Assembly: GCF_001720585.1 (NCBI RefSeq)
Contig: NZ_MABH01000051.1
Span: 1-63,647, forward strand
Reading direction: 5' to 3'
DNA from: Cereibacter johrii
GTDB lineage: Bacteria > Pseudomonadota > Alphaproteobacteria > Rhodobacterales > Rhodobacteraceae
Length of the DNA stretch: 63,647 nucleotides
Positions 27,446-39,507 of the stretch are shown piece after piece. The position numbers and the translations under genes are program-made. Under the pieces are notes generated by a model. It was not told where the DNA came from, made no database searches, and saw only the letters and a list, made by a program, of their open reading frames with translations. Within the stretch, counting starts at the first letter, position 1, and each line of letters opens with the position of its first letter.

Positions 27446-28561
27446 ATGTTGAAGGGCGGAGCGGTCTGGGCGCTGGGGACGATGTCGGGCACCTCGCTCG
27501 ACGGGGTCGATGCGGCGATGGTGCTGACCGACGGCGAGCGGATCCTCGAGTTCGGCGAGACGCGGTATCGCGCCTATTCCCCTGCCGAGCGCGCGGTGCT
27601 GCGGGCAGCCCTCGGGCGCTGGCCCGGCGAGGCGGCGGTGGCCGGGGCCGCAGAGGTGGTGGAGGCGGCCCATGCCGAGCTTCTGGCGGCCTTCCGCGGC
27701 GCCGAGATCGTGGGCTTTCACGGCCAGACGCTCGCACATGAGCCGGGCGGGCGGGGCACGCATCAGGCGGGCTCGGGCGAGCGGCTCGCGCGGGCGCTGG
27801 GGCTGCCGGTGGCGTGGGACTTCCGCTCGGCGGATGTGGCGGCGGGCGGGCAGGGCGCGCCGCTTGCGCCCTTCTACCATTTCGCCTGCGCGCGGCGGGC
27901 GGGCGCCGACCGGCCGGTGGCCTTCCTCAATCTCGGCGGCGTGGGCAACCTGACCTGGGTCGATCCGCGCCAGACCGCGCCCGAGGCGCCCGGCGCCTGC
28001 CTTGCCTTCGATACCGGTCCCGCCAATGCGCCGATCGACGATCTGATGCAGGCCCGCCTCGGGCAGAGCCACGACGAGGGCGGGCGGCTCGCGGCCGAGG
28101 GAGAGGTGGCCGAAACGGTGCTCGCGCGTTTTCTCGATCACGCCTTCTTCGCCCGGATGCCGCCGAAATCGCTCGACCGCGACGCGTTCGCGGATCTGCT
28201 GACGGCTGTCGCGGGTCTGTCCGATGCGGATGCTGCGGCGACCCTGACCGCGGCGGCGGCGGCGGCGGTGGCGCGCGGGGCCGCGCATTTCCCAACCCCG
28301 GTGCGCCAGCTTCTCGTGACCGGGGGCGGGCGGCACAATCCCGTGCTGATGGCCATGCTCGAGGCGCGCACCGGGATCGAGGCGGTGCCGGTCGAGCAGG
28401 TGGGCCTCGACGGCGACATGCTGGAGGCGCAGGCCTTCGCCTATCTCGCGGTGCGGGTGGCGCGGGGGCTGCCCACGTCGGGCCCCTCCACCACCGGCGT
28501 GCCCGCCTGCCTCGGCGGCGGCCGCGTGAGCCGGCCCGAGGCCCTGGCGCTCCAGCCCTGA
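27446..28561 (+). CDS. anmK: anhydro-N-acetylmuramic acid kinase
   Basis: This enzyme phosphorylates and opens 1,6-anhydro-MurNAc during peptidoglycan recycling. Signature segments are [17 protein letters not shown] at the start, [13 protein letters not shown], the nucleotide-binding [15 protein letters not shown] and [14 protein letters not shown], and [13 protein letters not shown] near the end. It has 371 aa. The frame is open upstream to 26078, but GGAGGGA precedes the ATG at 27446 and gives the family N-terminus. anmK divergent from tyrS is a common alphaproteobacterial layout. Confidence 0.94.
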   Translation: MLKGGAVWALGTMSGTSLDGVDAAMVLTDGERILEFGETRYRAYSPAERAVLRAALGRWPGEAAVAGAAEVVEAAHAELLAAFRGAEIVGFHGQTLAHEPGGRGTHQAGSGERLARALGLPVAWDFRSADVAAGGQGAPLAPFYHFACARRAGADRPVAFLNLGGVGNLTWVDPRQTAPEAPGACLAFDTGPANAPIDDLMQARLGQSHDEGGRLAAEGEVAETVLARFLDHAFFARMPPKSLDRDAFADLLTAVAGLSDADAAATLTAAAAAAVARGAAHFPTPVRQLLVTGGGRHNPVLMAMLEARTGIEAVPVEQVGLDGDMLEAQAFAYLAVRVARGLPTSGPSTTGVPACLGGGRVSRPEALALQP

Positions 28562-28616
28562 AGGCCCCTGCCTCGGGGTCAAGGGGACCGGAGCGGGACG
28601 GGCGCAGGGCTGCGGC

Positions 28617-29039
28617 TCAGGCGCGGGGGATGTCGAACCCGTCCGGCGCGAGCTCGAAACCCTCGAAGCGGAAGCCGGGGCTGACGGTGCAGCCCACGAG
28701 GCTCCAGTCCCCGGTCGAGCGCGCGGCCTGCCAATGGTGGGGCGGCACGATCCCCTGCGGGCTCTCGCCCGCCAGCACGTCCGGCCCGAGCCGGATCTCG
28801 CGGGCCGGTCCCGCGGCTTCGGCGGCGACAGAGAGAAGCAGCGGCGCGCCGGCATGGAAGTGCCAGATCTCGGTCGCATCGATCCGGTGCCAGTGCGACC
28901 GCTCGCCGGCCTTCAGCAGGAAGAGGATCGCCGTCCCGGGCGGGCGCCCCTCGGCCGGGGCGCGCCAGGTCTCGCGATACCAGCCGCCCTCCGGATGGGG
29001 GGCGAGCCCGAGGCGGGCGACGATCCGGTCTGCATCCAT
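28617..29039 (-). CDS. cupin domain protein, DUF985 family
   Basis: This 140-aa small cupin begins [20 protein letters not shown] and shows the DUF985 hallmarks: WYRETWRAP, then [19 protein letters not shown] and [13 protein letters not shown], with clustered His residues that could bind metal. A second cupin strand block, [20 protein letters not shown], is also conserved. The biological role of DUF985 proteins is not established. GGAGAG is placed before the ATG. Confidence 0.9.
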   Translation of the reverse strand: MDADRIVARLGLAPHPEGGWYRETWRAPAEGRPPGTAILFLLKAGERSHWHRIDATEIWHFHAGAPLLLSVAAEAAGPAREIRLGPDVLAGESPQGIVPPHHWQAARSTGDWSLVGCTVSPGFRFEGFELAPDGFDIPRA

Positions 29040-29183
29040 GCTCTCTCTCCGGTGGGCGGTTGCGCCGCCAGTCTGGCGCAGGGGCCGCGGTCTGCAAGCC
29101 CCCTCTGGCGCGCCGGATTGCGCGCCTCGGTTGATGGGCCCTGAAGGAGGAGGTTGTATTATCCCGCACCCCCCTCGCCAGAC

Positions 29184-29222
29184 CGGCCTAACCCGTTATC
29201 AGCTATGGGTCTTCGGCCTAAC
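29184..29222 (+). repeat. direct repeat CGGCCTAAC upstream of the RiPP gene
   Basis: CGGCCTAAC occurs at 29184-29192 and 29214-29222, exactly 30 bases apart (about three helical turns), 43 bases before the TTG start of the peptide gene. It could be a tandem operator; this is an inference from spacing only. Confidence 0.3.
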
Positions 29223-29264
29223 TGGATCCGGCCGGGGACCCATCCGACACAGGGGAGACGAGAC

Positions 29265-29447
29265 TTGGACAAGGCAATCGCCACCGCCGACCGCGCCTAC
29301 GAGGCGCCGGTCCTGCGCGTTCACGGCACACTCGAGGAGATGACCCATGGCCGCGGCCATGGTGGCTTCGGCGGGGGCTGGGGCTGGGGCTGGGGCGGAG
29401 GCCGTCCGCACCGCCCGCACGATCCCTGCGACTATACCTTCTCCTGA
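29265..29447 (+). CDS. orphan RiPP precursor with lasso-type leader motif
   Basis: This 60-aa peptide starts at a TTG preceded by GGGGAGACGAGAC. The leader holds YEAPVLRVHGTLEEMT (residues 12-27), a perfect match to the YxxPxLxxxGxxxxxT recognition motif of lasso peptide leaders. The rest is an unusual Gly/Trp/His-rich core with three Trp in WGWGW (39-43), two RPH repeats and a C-terminal DPCDYTFS. The core has no Asp/Glu at positions 7-9 after the presumed cleavage point, so a normal lasso ring cannot form. No B, C or transporter genes of lasso clusters lie in this window. An upstream ATG at 29208 is a less likely start. Confidence 0.72.
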   Translation: MDKAIATADRAYEAPVLRVHGTLEEMTHGRGHGGFGGGWGWGWGGGRPHRPHDPCDYTFS

Positions 29448-29467
29448 TCGCCGGGGCGGCAGGCAAA

Positions 29468-29495
29468 AGGCCCGGACGCGCGTGCGTCCGGGCCT
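29468..29495. terminator. bidirectional terminator between RiPP gene and eno
   Basis: Perfect 12-bp stem AGGCCCGGACGC/GCGTCCGGGCCT with GCGT loop. AAA before the stem gives a T-run for the - strand, so it mainly ends eno; it also lies 20 bases after the peptide gene. Confidence 0.88.
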
Positions 29496-29517
29496 TCGCA
29501 TGTCCGTGGCGCGGGCC

Positions 29518-31714
<2,197 letters not shown>

Positions 31715-31779
31715 GTCTGTCCCAATCTTGGGGAGCCTGTCGCCGGGTAGCGAGCGAAGGGCTGCCGTGATGTCGGGCG

Positions 31780-32193
31780 TCAGCCCTTCCGGACGGGCCG
31801 GCCGAACAGTTCGAAGCGGTGGCCCCCCAGCCGGTAGCCCAGCCGCGCCGCGATCTTTTCCTGCAGCGCCTCGATCTCGGGATCGACGAACTCGATCACC
31901 TCGCCCGTGGTCACATCGATCAGATGGTCGTGGTGGTCGCGCTCGGCATCCTCGTAGCGCGCGCGCCCGTCGCCGAACTCGAGCCGCTCGAGGATGCCCG
32001 CCTCCTCGAACAGCTTGACCGTGCGGTAGACCGTGGCGATCGAGATGCGCGGATCGACGGCCGAGGCGCGGGCGTGCAGCTCCTCGACATCGGGATGGTC
32101 GGCGGATTCGCCGATCACGCGCGCGATGGTGCGGCGCTGTTCGGTCATGCGCAGGCCCTTGGCCTCGCAGCGGGAAATGATCGAGTCCTGCAT
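31780..32193 (-). CDS. fur: Fur/Mur family metalloregulator
   Basis: This 137-aa winged-helix regulator represses metal-uptake genes when loaded with Fe or Mn. It has the DNA-binding helix ISIATVYRTVKLFEEAG and the regulatory metal site ERDHHDHLIDVTTGEVIEF. The structural zinc CxxC of E. coli Fur is absent, replaced by VTTG, as in alphaproteobacterial Fur/Mur proteins. In R. sphaeroides the protein of this type was first called Fur and later shown to act as Mur (manganese). The ATG at 32193 gives the family start; the open frame extends further without support. Confidence 0.88.
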   Translation of the reverse strand: MQDSIISRCEAKGLRMTEQRRTIARVIGESADHPDVEELHARASAVDPRISIATVYRTVKLFEEAGILERLEFGDGRARYEDAERDHHDHLIDVTTGEVIEFVDPEIEALQEKIAARLGYRLGGHRFELFGRPVRKG

Positions 32194-32774
32194 GTGGATC
32201 TCCGGTATCGCGGGCCGGTTTCGAGGCAGGTCTAAGCGATAGCCGCCGCCTGGGCCAGACCTTTCCGACGGCCCGCCGGCCGGGGAATCGCCCTGCCGCC
32301 GGACCGCCCCCGGGACCGGCCCGCGTTGCACGGATGCCACCCGAAAGATTCGCCTTTTCCGCGACTTGCAGCGCCGCGACTCGGGGCAGGCCGCTTCGTC
32401 CCCAATCCGGGCCATCCGCGCAAGCACCCGTCCCGGCGAGGCTTTGGCCGCTTGTCCGCCAGACCGCCCGCACTTGTCCACACAGATACCCACAGCCTTT
32501 CGGATGATACCACCCATGGAGCCGAATGGCCCGTCAAGCACATTATCTTGGGGGCAGGCGGAAGAATCGCGTTGCCACCCTGTAGGGTTTGAGACAATTT
32601 GAGGGAGTAGCGCGGCCGGCCACTCCTCATGGCGGCGGGCGCGGATGAACCACCGACAGATGCCCGTTCGACGGGCCGATCCAGCTCGCCTGCGCGGGCC
32701 GGTCCGGCTTTGCGCGACCGGCGCACGAGATCAACCAGGGGCTCGCGGCCCCCGAGGCACAACGGAGAGGCGAG
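32194..32774. other. 581-base intergenic region before nrdJ
   Basis: It holds the promoters of the divergent fur/mur and nrdJ genes. An ACCCTGTAGGGT palindrome lies at about 32577-32588, and an AT-richer stretch with CCACACAGATACCCACAG around 32474-32492 could be part of a regulator site. I found no B12-box or cobalamin riboswitch consensus. No convincing gene is present; the open frames here are GC-rich shadows. Confidence 0.5.
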
Positions 32775-35700
32775 ATGAAGATCGAGCGGAAGTTCACCAC
32801 GGCGGAGGGCGGCGCCTATGGCGGCGTCGGCTTCACCACGACGGTGTCCGAGATCCGGAACCCCGACGGCACCGTGGTCTTCCGCAACGAGAGCGTCGAG
32901 GTGCCCGAAGGCTGGAGCCAGGTCGCCTCGGACGTGCTCGCCCAGAAATATTTCCGCAAGGCGGGCGTGCCCGCCCGCCTCAAGCGCGTGAAGGAGAAGG
33001 GGGTCCCGGACTTCCTGTGGCGCTCGGTGGCCGACGAGGCGGCGCTGGCGCAGCTTCCCGAAGAGGAGCGGTTCGCGGGCGAGACCTCGGCGCGGCAGGT
33101 GTTCGACCGTCTGGCCGGCGCCTGGGCCTACTGGGGCTGGAAGGGCGGCTATTTCTCGACCGAGGCCGATGCGCGCGCCTATTACGACGAGATGCGGCAC
33201 ATGCTGGCCCGGCAGATGGCCGCGCCGAACTCGCCGCAATGGTTCAACACCGGCCTTCACTGGGCCTATGGCATTGACGGCCCGTCGCAGGGCCACTTCT
33301 ATGTCGATCACGCGACCGGCAAGCTGCAGAAGTCCGACAGCGCCTACGAACATCCCCAGCCGCACGCCTGCTTCATCCAGTCGGTGCAGGACGACCTCGT
33401 GAACGAGGGCGGGATCATGGATCTCTGGGTGCGCGAGGCGCGGCTGTTCAAATACGGCTCGGGCACCGGCACCAACTTCTCGAGTCTGCGCGGCGAGGGC
33501 GAGAAACTCTCGGGCGGCGGCAAATCCTCGGGCCTCATGGGGTTCCTGAAGATCGGCGACCGGGCGGCGGGTGCCATCAAGTCGGGCGGCACCACGCGCC
33601 GCGCGGCCAAGATGGTGATCTGCGACATGGATCACCCCGACATCGAGCAGTTCATCAACTGGAAAGTCATCGAGGAACAGAAGGTCGCCTCTCTGGTCGC
33701 CGGTTCGAAGCAGCATGAAGCGAAGCTGAACGACATCTTCGCCGCCATCCGCAGCTTCGACGGATCGATCGAGGGAGCGACCGACCCGGCCGGAAACGCA
33801 GGCCTCAAGACCGCGATCCGCGCCGCCAAAAAGGCCATGATCCCCGAGACCTACATCAACCGCGTGCTGCAGTATGCGCGGCAGGGCTTCTCCTCGATCG
33901 AATTCCCGACCTACGACACCGACTGGGATTCCGAGGCCTATACGACCGTGTCGGGCCAGAATTCGAACAACTCGGTCCGCGTGACCGATGCCTTCCTGCA
34001 GGCGGTGAAGGACGATGCCGACTGGGCGCTCGTCCGGCGCACCGACGGCAAGGTCGCCAAGACGATCAAGGCGCGCGAGCTCTGGGATCAGGTGGGCCAT
34101 GCCGCCTGGGCCTGCGCCGACCCGGGCATCCAGTTCCACGACACGGTGAACGCCTGGCACACCTGCCCCGAGGACGGGCAGATCCGCGGTTCGAACCCGT
34201 GCTCGGAATACATGTTCCTCGATGACACGGCCTGCAACCTGGCCTCGATGAACCTGCTCACCTTCTTCGAGGCGGGCCGCTTCGATGCCGAGGGCTATGT
34301 CCATGCCACGCGGCTCTGGACGGTCACGCTCGAGATCTCGGTGATGATGGCGCAGTTCCCCTCGAAGGAAATCGCGCAGCTTTCCTACGATTTCCGCACG
34401 CTGGGCCTGGGTTACGCCAACATCGGCGGGCTGCTGATGAACATGGGGCTGGGCTACGATTCCTGCGAGGGCCGGGCGCTCTGCGGCGCGCTCTCGGCCA
34501 TCATGACCGGCGTGGCCTATGCCACCTCGGCCGAGATGGCGGGCGAACTCGGCGCCTTCTCGGGATACAAGCGCAACGCCGCCCACATGCTGCGCGTCAT
34601 CCGCAACCACCGCACCGCCGCCCACGGCCACACGACCGGCTACGAGGGCGTCAACGTGAGCCCGGTCGCGCTCGATCAGGTGAACTGCCCCGATCCGCGG
34701 CTGGTGGCGCTCGCCAAATCCTCGTGGGACGAGGCGCTGCGGCTCGGCGAGGCGCATGGCTACCGCAACGCGCAGGTGACGGTGATCGCGCCCACGGGCA
34801 CCATCGGCCTCGTGATGGACTGCGACACCACCGGCATCGAGCCCGACTTCGCACTGGTGAAGTTCAAGAAGCTCGCGGGCGGCGGCTACTTCAAGATCAT
34901 CAACCGCTCGGTGCCCGCAGCGCTCGAGTCGCTGGGCTATGCCTCGTCGCAGATCTCGCAGATCGTGGCCTATGCGGTGGGCCACGGCACGCTCGCCAAC
35001 TGCCCGACGATCAGCCATTCGGCGCTGGTGGGCCATGGGTTCGGCGCCCGCGAGATCGAGAAGATCGAGGCGGCGCTGCCCTCGGCCTTCGACATCCGCT
35101 TCGTCTTCAACCAGTGGACGCTGGGCGAGGACTTCTGCAAGGGCGCGCTCGGCATCCCGGCCGACAAGCTCGCCGACCCGACCTTCGACCTGCTGCGCCA
35201 TCTGGGCTTCACGCGGGCGCAGATCGAGGCCGCCAACGACCATGTCTGCGGGACCATGACGCTGGAGGGCGCGCCGCATCTGAAGGACGAGCATCTGCCG
35301 GTCTTCGACTGCGCCAACCCCTGCGGCAAGAAAGGCAAGCGCTATCTCTCGGTCGAGAGCCACATCCACATGATGGCGGCGGCCCAGAGCTTCATCTCGG
35401 GCGCGATCTCGAAGACGATCAACATGCCGAACTCGGCCACCATCGCCGAGACGCTGGCGGCCTACGAGCTGTCGCACTCGCTGGGCATCAAGGCCAACGC
35501 GCTCTATCGCGACGGCTCGAAACTGTCTCAGCCGCTCGCATCCGCGCTGGTCGAGGACGATGAGGAGGCCGAGGAGATCCTCGCCACCGGCACGCCTCAG
35601 GAGAAGGCCATCGTGCTGGCCGAGAAGATCGTCGAGAAGGTGATCGTCAAGGAGATCGTGCGCAGCCACCGCGAGAAGCTGCCCGAGCGCCGCAAGGGAT

Positions 35701-36431
35701 ATACGCAGAAGGCGATCGTCGGCGGCCACAAGGTCTATCTGCGGACCGGCGAATACAAGGACGGCAGCCTCGGCGAGATCTTCATCGACATGCACAAGGA
35801 AGGTGCGGGCTTCCGGGCGATGATGAACAACTTCGCCATCGCCGTCTCGGTGGGCCTGCAATATGGCGTGCCGCTCGAGGAGTTCGTCGACGCCTTCACC
35901 TTCACCAAGTTCGAGCCCGCGGGCATGGTGCAGGGCAACGACTCGATCAAGAACGCGACCTCGATCCTCGACTACATCTTCCGCGAGCTGGCGGTATCCT
36001 ACCTCGACCGGACCGACCTTGCCCATGTGAAGCCGGAAGGCGCGAGCTTCGACGATCTGGGCGGCGGCACCGACGAGGGCCGGAAGTCGAACGTGACGGA
36101 AGTGTCGGAGGCGGCCGCCTCGCGCAGCCTCGAGGTGCTCAAGCAGATCAGCTCGACGGGCTATCTGCGCAAGCGCCTGCCGCAGGAACTGACGGTGCTG
36201 CAGGGCGGGATGGCCGTGGGCTTCGACACGGTCCCCGTGATGGGCACCATCGGCGAAAGCCGGAGCGTGACCGCGATTGCCTCCGGCACGGTGACGATGG
36301 ACGCGCGCGCCAAGGCCAAGATGCAGGGCTACGAGGGCGATCCCTGCGGCGAATGCGGCAACTACACGCTGGTCCGCAACGGCACCTGCATGAAGTGCAA
36401 CACCTGCGGCGGCACGAGCGGCTGCAGCTGA
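32775..36431 (+). CDS. nrdJ: vitamin B12-dependent ribonucleotide reductase (class II)
   Basis: This enzyme reduces ribonucleotides using adenosylcobalamin and works with or without oxygen. The 1218-aa protein shows [18 protein letters not shown], the finger-loop region [37 protein letters not shown] with the conserved catalytic and redox Cys, and an unusual long C-terminal part ending in [20 protein letters not shown], a Cys-rich zinc-like tail that shuttles electrons. GAGAGGCGAG precedes the ATG. It has its own promoter region and no nrdR-like neighbour in this window. Confidence 0.97.
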   Translation: MKIERKFTTAEGGAYGGVGFTTTVSEIRNPDGTVVFRNESVEVPEGWSQVASDVLAQKYFRKAGVPARLKRVKEKGVPDFLWRSVADEAALAQLPEEERFAGETSARQVFDRLAGAWAYWGWKGGYFSTEADARAYYDEMRHMLARQMAAPNSPQWFNTGLHWAYGIDGPSQGHFYVDHATGKLQKSDSAYEHPQPHACFIQSVQDDLVNEGGIMDLWVREARLFKYGSGTGTNFSSLRGEGEKLSGGGKSSGLMGFLKIGDRAAGAIKSGGTTRRAAKMVICDMDHPDIEQFINWKVIEEQKVASLVAGSKQHEAKLNDIFAAIRSFDGSIEGATDPAGNAGLKTAIRAAKKAMIPETYINRVLQYARQGFSSIEFPTYDTDWDSEAYTTVSGQNSNNSVRVTDAFLQAVKDDADWALVRRTDGKVAKTIKARELWDQVGHAAWACADPGIQFHDTVNAWHTCPEDGQIRGSNPCSEYMFLDDTACNLASMNLLTFFEAGRFDAEGYVHATRLWTVTLEISVMMAQFPSKEIAQLSYDFRTLGLGYANIGGLLMNMGLGYDSCEGRALCGALSAIMTGVAYATSAEMAGELGAFSGYKRNAAHMLRVIRNHRTAAHGHTTGYEGVNVSPVALDQVNCPDPRLVALAKSSWDEALRLGEAHGYRNAQVTVIAPTGTIGLVMDCDTTGIEPDFALVKFKKLAGGGYFKIINRSVPAALESLGYASSQISQIVAYAVGHGTLANCPTISHSALVGHGFGAREIEKIEAALPSAFDIRFVFNQWTLGEDFCKGALGIPADKLADPTFDLLRHLGFTRAQIEAANDHVCGTMTLEGAPHLKDEHLPVFDCANPCGKKGKRYLSVESHIHMMAAAQSFISGAISKTINMPNSATIAETLAAYELSHSLGIKANALYRDGSKLSQPLASALVEDDEEAEEILATGTPQEKAIVLAEKIVEKVIVKEIVRSHREKLPERRKGYTQKAIVGGHKVYLRTGEYKDGSLGEIFIDMHKEGAGFRAMMNNFAIAVSVGLQYGVPLEEFVDAFTFTKFEPAGMVQGNDSIKNATSILDYIFRELAVSYLDRTDLAHVKPEGASFDDLGGGTDEGRKSNVTEVSEAAASRSLEVLKQISSTGYLRKRLPQELTVLQGGMAVGFDTVPVMGTIGESRSVTAIASGTVTMDARAKAKMQGYEGDPCGECGNYTLVRNGTCMKCNTCGGTSGCS

Positions 36432-37035
36432 GGAACCTGAGGCGGTTGTCCAGGTCAGGATCAAACGCCCTCTTCCGGTGATTTCGGCCACCCCTTGTCG
36501 CGGGTATGGCACTTTCTGCCGGTAACGCACTGAATTTCTTAGGCCGGGCGTCAGTTCTTGTCGCCCGGCCAGGATGCCCTCACTTCGGTCGGTTCTGTTG
36601 GTCTTGGGAATGGCTTCGGTGCGACACGAGCGTGGGCTTCACGAGGTTCCCTCTTGGATCAGGCAGATCATTTTCCGGTTTCCGGGACAATCCGGCTCGG
36701 TGTTCTGCAGCATCCGCCGCGCTGGTGCGAGTGGCGACGGGCCCGAACTCAGACGACGCTGCTCCGATAGCGGATACGAGACCTTCGCCGCCTTGGTGGC
36801 CCGTTGCGGTGAGAGCCAAGCTTCCTGTTCCGAGGCTCAATCCTTGGAGGCGGTCGATCGGGTCTGCGCTTGTCTTGCGTCATTCAGATCGGCCAACGGA
36901 TCTGATCCTCGCAGATCGCGAGGGAGATTCGCAATCGATGTGCGGGCGCCAGAGGAACGACAGGTGGAAGTGACGACGCGCGTGGCCCAGGCTGCCGCCG
37001 CCGACCGGGAACGAAAATCGAAGGACGAAAGATCG
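36432..37035. other. 604-base region without a recognisable gene
   Basis: The stretch after nrdJ contains several overlapping short open frames on both strands, none with a convincing protein pattern. Codon bias of the neighbouring genes is not maintained. It forms the left edge of the accessory island. The only functional signal I see is an AAGGA ribosome-site candidate just before 37036. Confidence 0.4.
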
Positions 37036-37536
37036 ATGGAGCTTTCCCGCAAGGCCCTCGTCGCCGTCTCCTGTCTCTAGGCAGCCGTGCTTCTCGCAGC
37101 TTGCGGCCACAGCCCGCAGGAATGCATGGAGCGAGTGATGTACTTCGAGTCGAACCGCTCCAGCCGCGACGGCATGATCGCGGTCGGAACGGTGGTGATG
37201 AACCGCGTCGAGTCCCCGCAATTCCCCGACACCGTTTGCGGAGTTGTTGGACAGCGCGGCCAATTCGCCCCGGGCGTCATGAAGCGGCGGATGAACCCGA
37301 AGTCGATGCCGCTCGTCCGCGAAACGGCGATCTCCGTCCTGCAGGGCGAGCGCCATCCTCTGGTCGGCAAGGCGACCTTCTTTCACACGGCCGGACATCG
37401 CTTCCCGTACGACAACATGCACTATGTCCTCGTGACTGGCGGCAATGCCTTCTACGAGAAGCGGCCAAACTATCTCGTGACACAGCCTTTGCCGCCGGAG
37501 CCGGTCGAGGGTCTGACGGGCTGGCACGGCGGCTAG
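37036..37536 (+). pseudogene. SleB-type cell wall hydrolase lipoprotein, interrupted by in-frame amber codon
   Basis: The ATG at 37036 opens MELSRKALVAVSCL, then a TAG at 37078-37080, then AAVLLAACGHSPQECME in the same frame. Read through, this is a normal lipoprotein signal with lipobox LAAC (Cys at codon 23), followed by an intact Hydrolase_2/SleB domain: ERVMYFESNRSSRDGMIAVG, VVMNRVESPQFPDTVCGVVG and FFHTAGHRFPYDNMHYVLV. Only one codon is wrong; no frameshift is seen. Restart at GTG 37087 would give a 149-aa protein that still keeps LLAAC but lacks the charged n-region. Either a recent nonsense mutation, an amber readthrough, or a base error. Confidence 0.8.
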
Positions 37537-38094
37537 TAACGGCGCCTCGTCACGCTCCCCTCGCCGTCCTTCTTCCGACGTACGCGCTTATAGCGAGATG
37601 AACTCCTGTGGCCATCTGGCGCGACTGGCAGAAGGGCGCAGAAAGCCACCGGGGCCGCTCCACACCGTTCAATAGGGCGGACAATCGGGGTCGGCCCAAC
37701 CGAAGTTTGATCGTAGGAGCCCGCTTCTCAGAAGCGGCCGTTCGAACAGACCGCAGCGATGGGACCGAGCAGCCCATTGCTGGCCCTCGTGCGCCGCGCG
37801 GCGTGAGGCCAAGCGCCGACGCGGCGGGCAGAAAGCAGCTGACACTCCTCAAGGCCAGCACGCCAATTATTAGAACAGGAGGGCGGAAAGCCGACGGACG
37901 GCAGCTCGATGTAACGTTTGCAGCGACTGGGCGCAGCCGCCGTTCTTGCACCGTGTCACGACCTAACGTCTTCAAAGGCGAAGTCCTAGCCCGCTTCGGC
38001 AACATCGACTTCAGCACAACCAGCCGTGCCTAGGGATCGACACTGCTTGGAATGTAACGTTAACATGGCGTGAGCCTTGTAGCAGGCGGGACTT
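37537..38094. other. 558-base region, no convincing gene
   Basis: An open frame at 37608-38033 on the + strand has an Arg/Ser-rich composition with no recognisable domain and an antisense partner of similar length; both look like chance frames. A segment around 37728-37790 (GAAGCGGCCGTTCGAACAGACC type) resembles degenerate sequences I associate with decayed intergenic DNA in alphaproteobacteria. Confidence 0.35.
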
Positions 38095-39507
38095 TTAGGC
38101 AAGGGCACCAGAAAGCAAGTCTCTTAGAGACTTGAGCTTCACGAGGAGTTCGTCAAAAGTGATGATCCATACGCCATGCAGGCTTGAGCGATACAGTTCA
38201 AGAGACCTCCTCTTTGGGGCATCAGGCATCACACCGGCCACGATCACCCCTTTAATGCCATGCCCTCGCAAATCATACATTCCATTTTTTGATCTAGTTA
38301 AATGGATCTCCTCGCTAAACTTTCCAATTTGATCTAAGTTCTGAATCACAGTTGCGGCAAGCTCCGACGAGGGGCCATACACACCACCTCGATACTCCTT
38401 CTTACTTAGAAGTTCGGTTTGGGGCGTCTTGATCTCGACCAAAGCAACGCTGTCGGTCATGCGATTCCTCATGAGAAAATCCGCAATCTTCTCCCCGGAG
38501 CCGTCTAGCAGCTTTCCACCCACATGTGCTTGGCCCTGAACCACTACCATGGGCGCCCCGAAGGTCATGTCCAAGATAAAAGGATTTAGGGTGAATTGCT
38601 GTTGCCAATGCGACTCGGGCAGGCACTTACTAATGTTTGTATCTATTATTTTGATTAGTTGATCTAGAGATGCCAGCTCTATTTCCTCATGGAGCTTGGC
38701 GAGGCCACTCCCTTCCGAGCGCAACGATTTTCTTACCGTCTCTTTGGCTAATCGAATAATTGACGATCTATCCTTGTTCGACAGCTTGACGTCGATCATT
38801 GCGGGGCCAATAGCATTTGCGATGTCGTCAGGCTTCCTGTCGAGCGGCGTCAGGGGGAACTTTTTAGGATCAAGGCGGGTGAGAAGATTGGTGTATCCGA
38901 TCTGCGTTTTTCTGCGCCGTGACTGCTCTTGAGCTGCAGCGTCGGATCTGCCGCCAGCCCTGCGCAGCTCGTCGAATAGTTGGTAGCTGATTTCATAGGT
39001 CTTTCCTTCGTCGCTGAGAGATACCTCCTCATAATCTTCCCTATACAAAAGCCTAACGTTATTCACCCCCTCAAGCTTCGATATATTGTCCGTGAAGAAC
39101 TTCAATCTTCTGTCAAATCCGAGGCCGAAGTTTGGGTCGGTCAGGAGGCCTTTAGGAAGTCCTTCCGCTATGTAGGCTTCGACGTCATCAACTGTATCGA
39201 AGGAATAATCCGGCGAAAATTTCTCATCACCGACGACGAGCTCTATACTTTTTATTTGTCCATACTTCGGATCAAGAAACTTGGCGTTATCCGGCATTGT
39301 GTAGAGTGGAAAGATCTTTGTAACTCGTCGAGCGATGTCAAGGCGTAGCATTAAGGCGTGACCTAATACAATCTGCCCAGACCGGCGCGCCATCTCAACC
39401 CTAGACGCCGAGGGACGCCAATAAGCGTCCACGATATAATTTTCAGGTCGCTCAAGTGAGAATTTTCCGCGATCCTGGTCCCCATACTGAAGTCCGTACT
39501 GTGCCAT
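38095..39507 (-). CDS. sduA: Shedu-like anti-phage nuclease (DUF4263, SduA)
   Basis: This 470-aa protein matches the single-gene Shedu defence system. The C-terminal third holds the PD-(D/E)XK nuclease: ESHWQQQFTLNPFILDMTF (E298, W301), then D343 in IADFLMRNRM and E358-I-K360 in VALVEIKTPQTELL, followed by the conserved SSELAATVIQNLDQIGKF helix typical of DUF4263. The N-terminal part is beta-rich and specific to this subgroup. GAGGGG precedes the ATG. The gene is visibly AT-richer than the core genes, which suggests transfer. In characterised Shedu proteins this domain cuts DNA to stop phage growth. Confidence 0.85.
   Translation of the reverse strand: MAQYGLQYGDQDRGKFSLERPENYIVDAYWRPSASRVEMARRSGQIVLGHALMLRLDIARRVTKIFPLYTMPDNAKFLDPKYGQIKSIELVVGDEKFSPDYSFDTVDDVEAYIAEGLPKGLLTDPNFGLGFDRRLKFFTDNISKLEGVNNVRLLYREDYEEVSLSDEGKTYEISYQLFDELRRAGGRSDAAAQEQSRRRKTQIGYTNLLTRLDPKKFPLTPLDRKPDDIANAIGPAMIDVKLSNKDRSSIIRLAKETVRKSLRSEGSGLAKLHEEIELASLDQLIKIIDTNISKCLPESHWQQQFTLNPFILDMTFGAPMVVVQGQAHVGGKLLDGSGEKIADFLMRNRMTDSVALVEIKTPQTELLSKKEYRGGVYGPSSELAATVIQNLDQIGKFSEEIHLTRSKNGMYDLRGHGIKGVIVAGVMPDAPKRRSLELYRSSLHGVWIITFDELLVKLKSLRDLLSGALA

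Noticed and set aside
29265-29447. Classical lasso peptide
   Set aside because: Leader matches, but the core lacks Asp/Glu at ring position 7-9 and no lasso B/C genes are nearby.
32194-32774. Cobalamin riboswitch before the B12-dependent nrdJ
   Set aside because: Expected on biological grounds, but no B12-box or conserved core was found on the + strand.
32232-36530. Open frame of 1432 codons antisense to nrdJ
   Set aside because: Same antisense shadow effect; nrdJ on the + strand is fully conserved.
36506-36973. Possible gene after nrdJ
   Set aside because: No domain pattern, poor codon bias and overlapping frames on both strands.
37608-38033. Possible + strand gene before sduA
   Set aside because: Composition is Arg/Ser-rich and an antisense frame of similar length exists; no recognisable protein.
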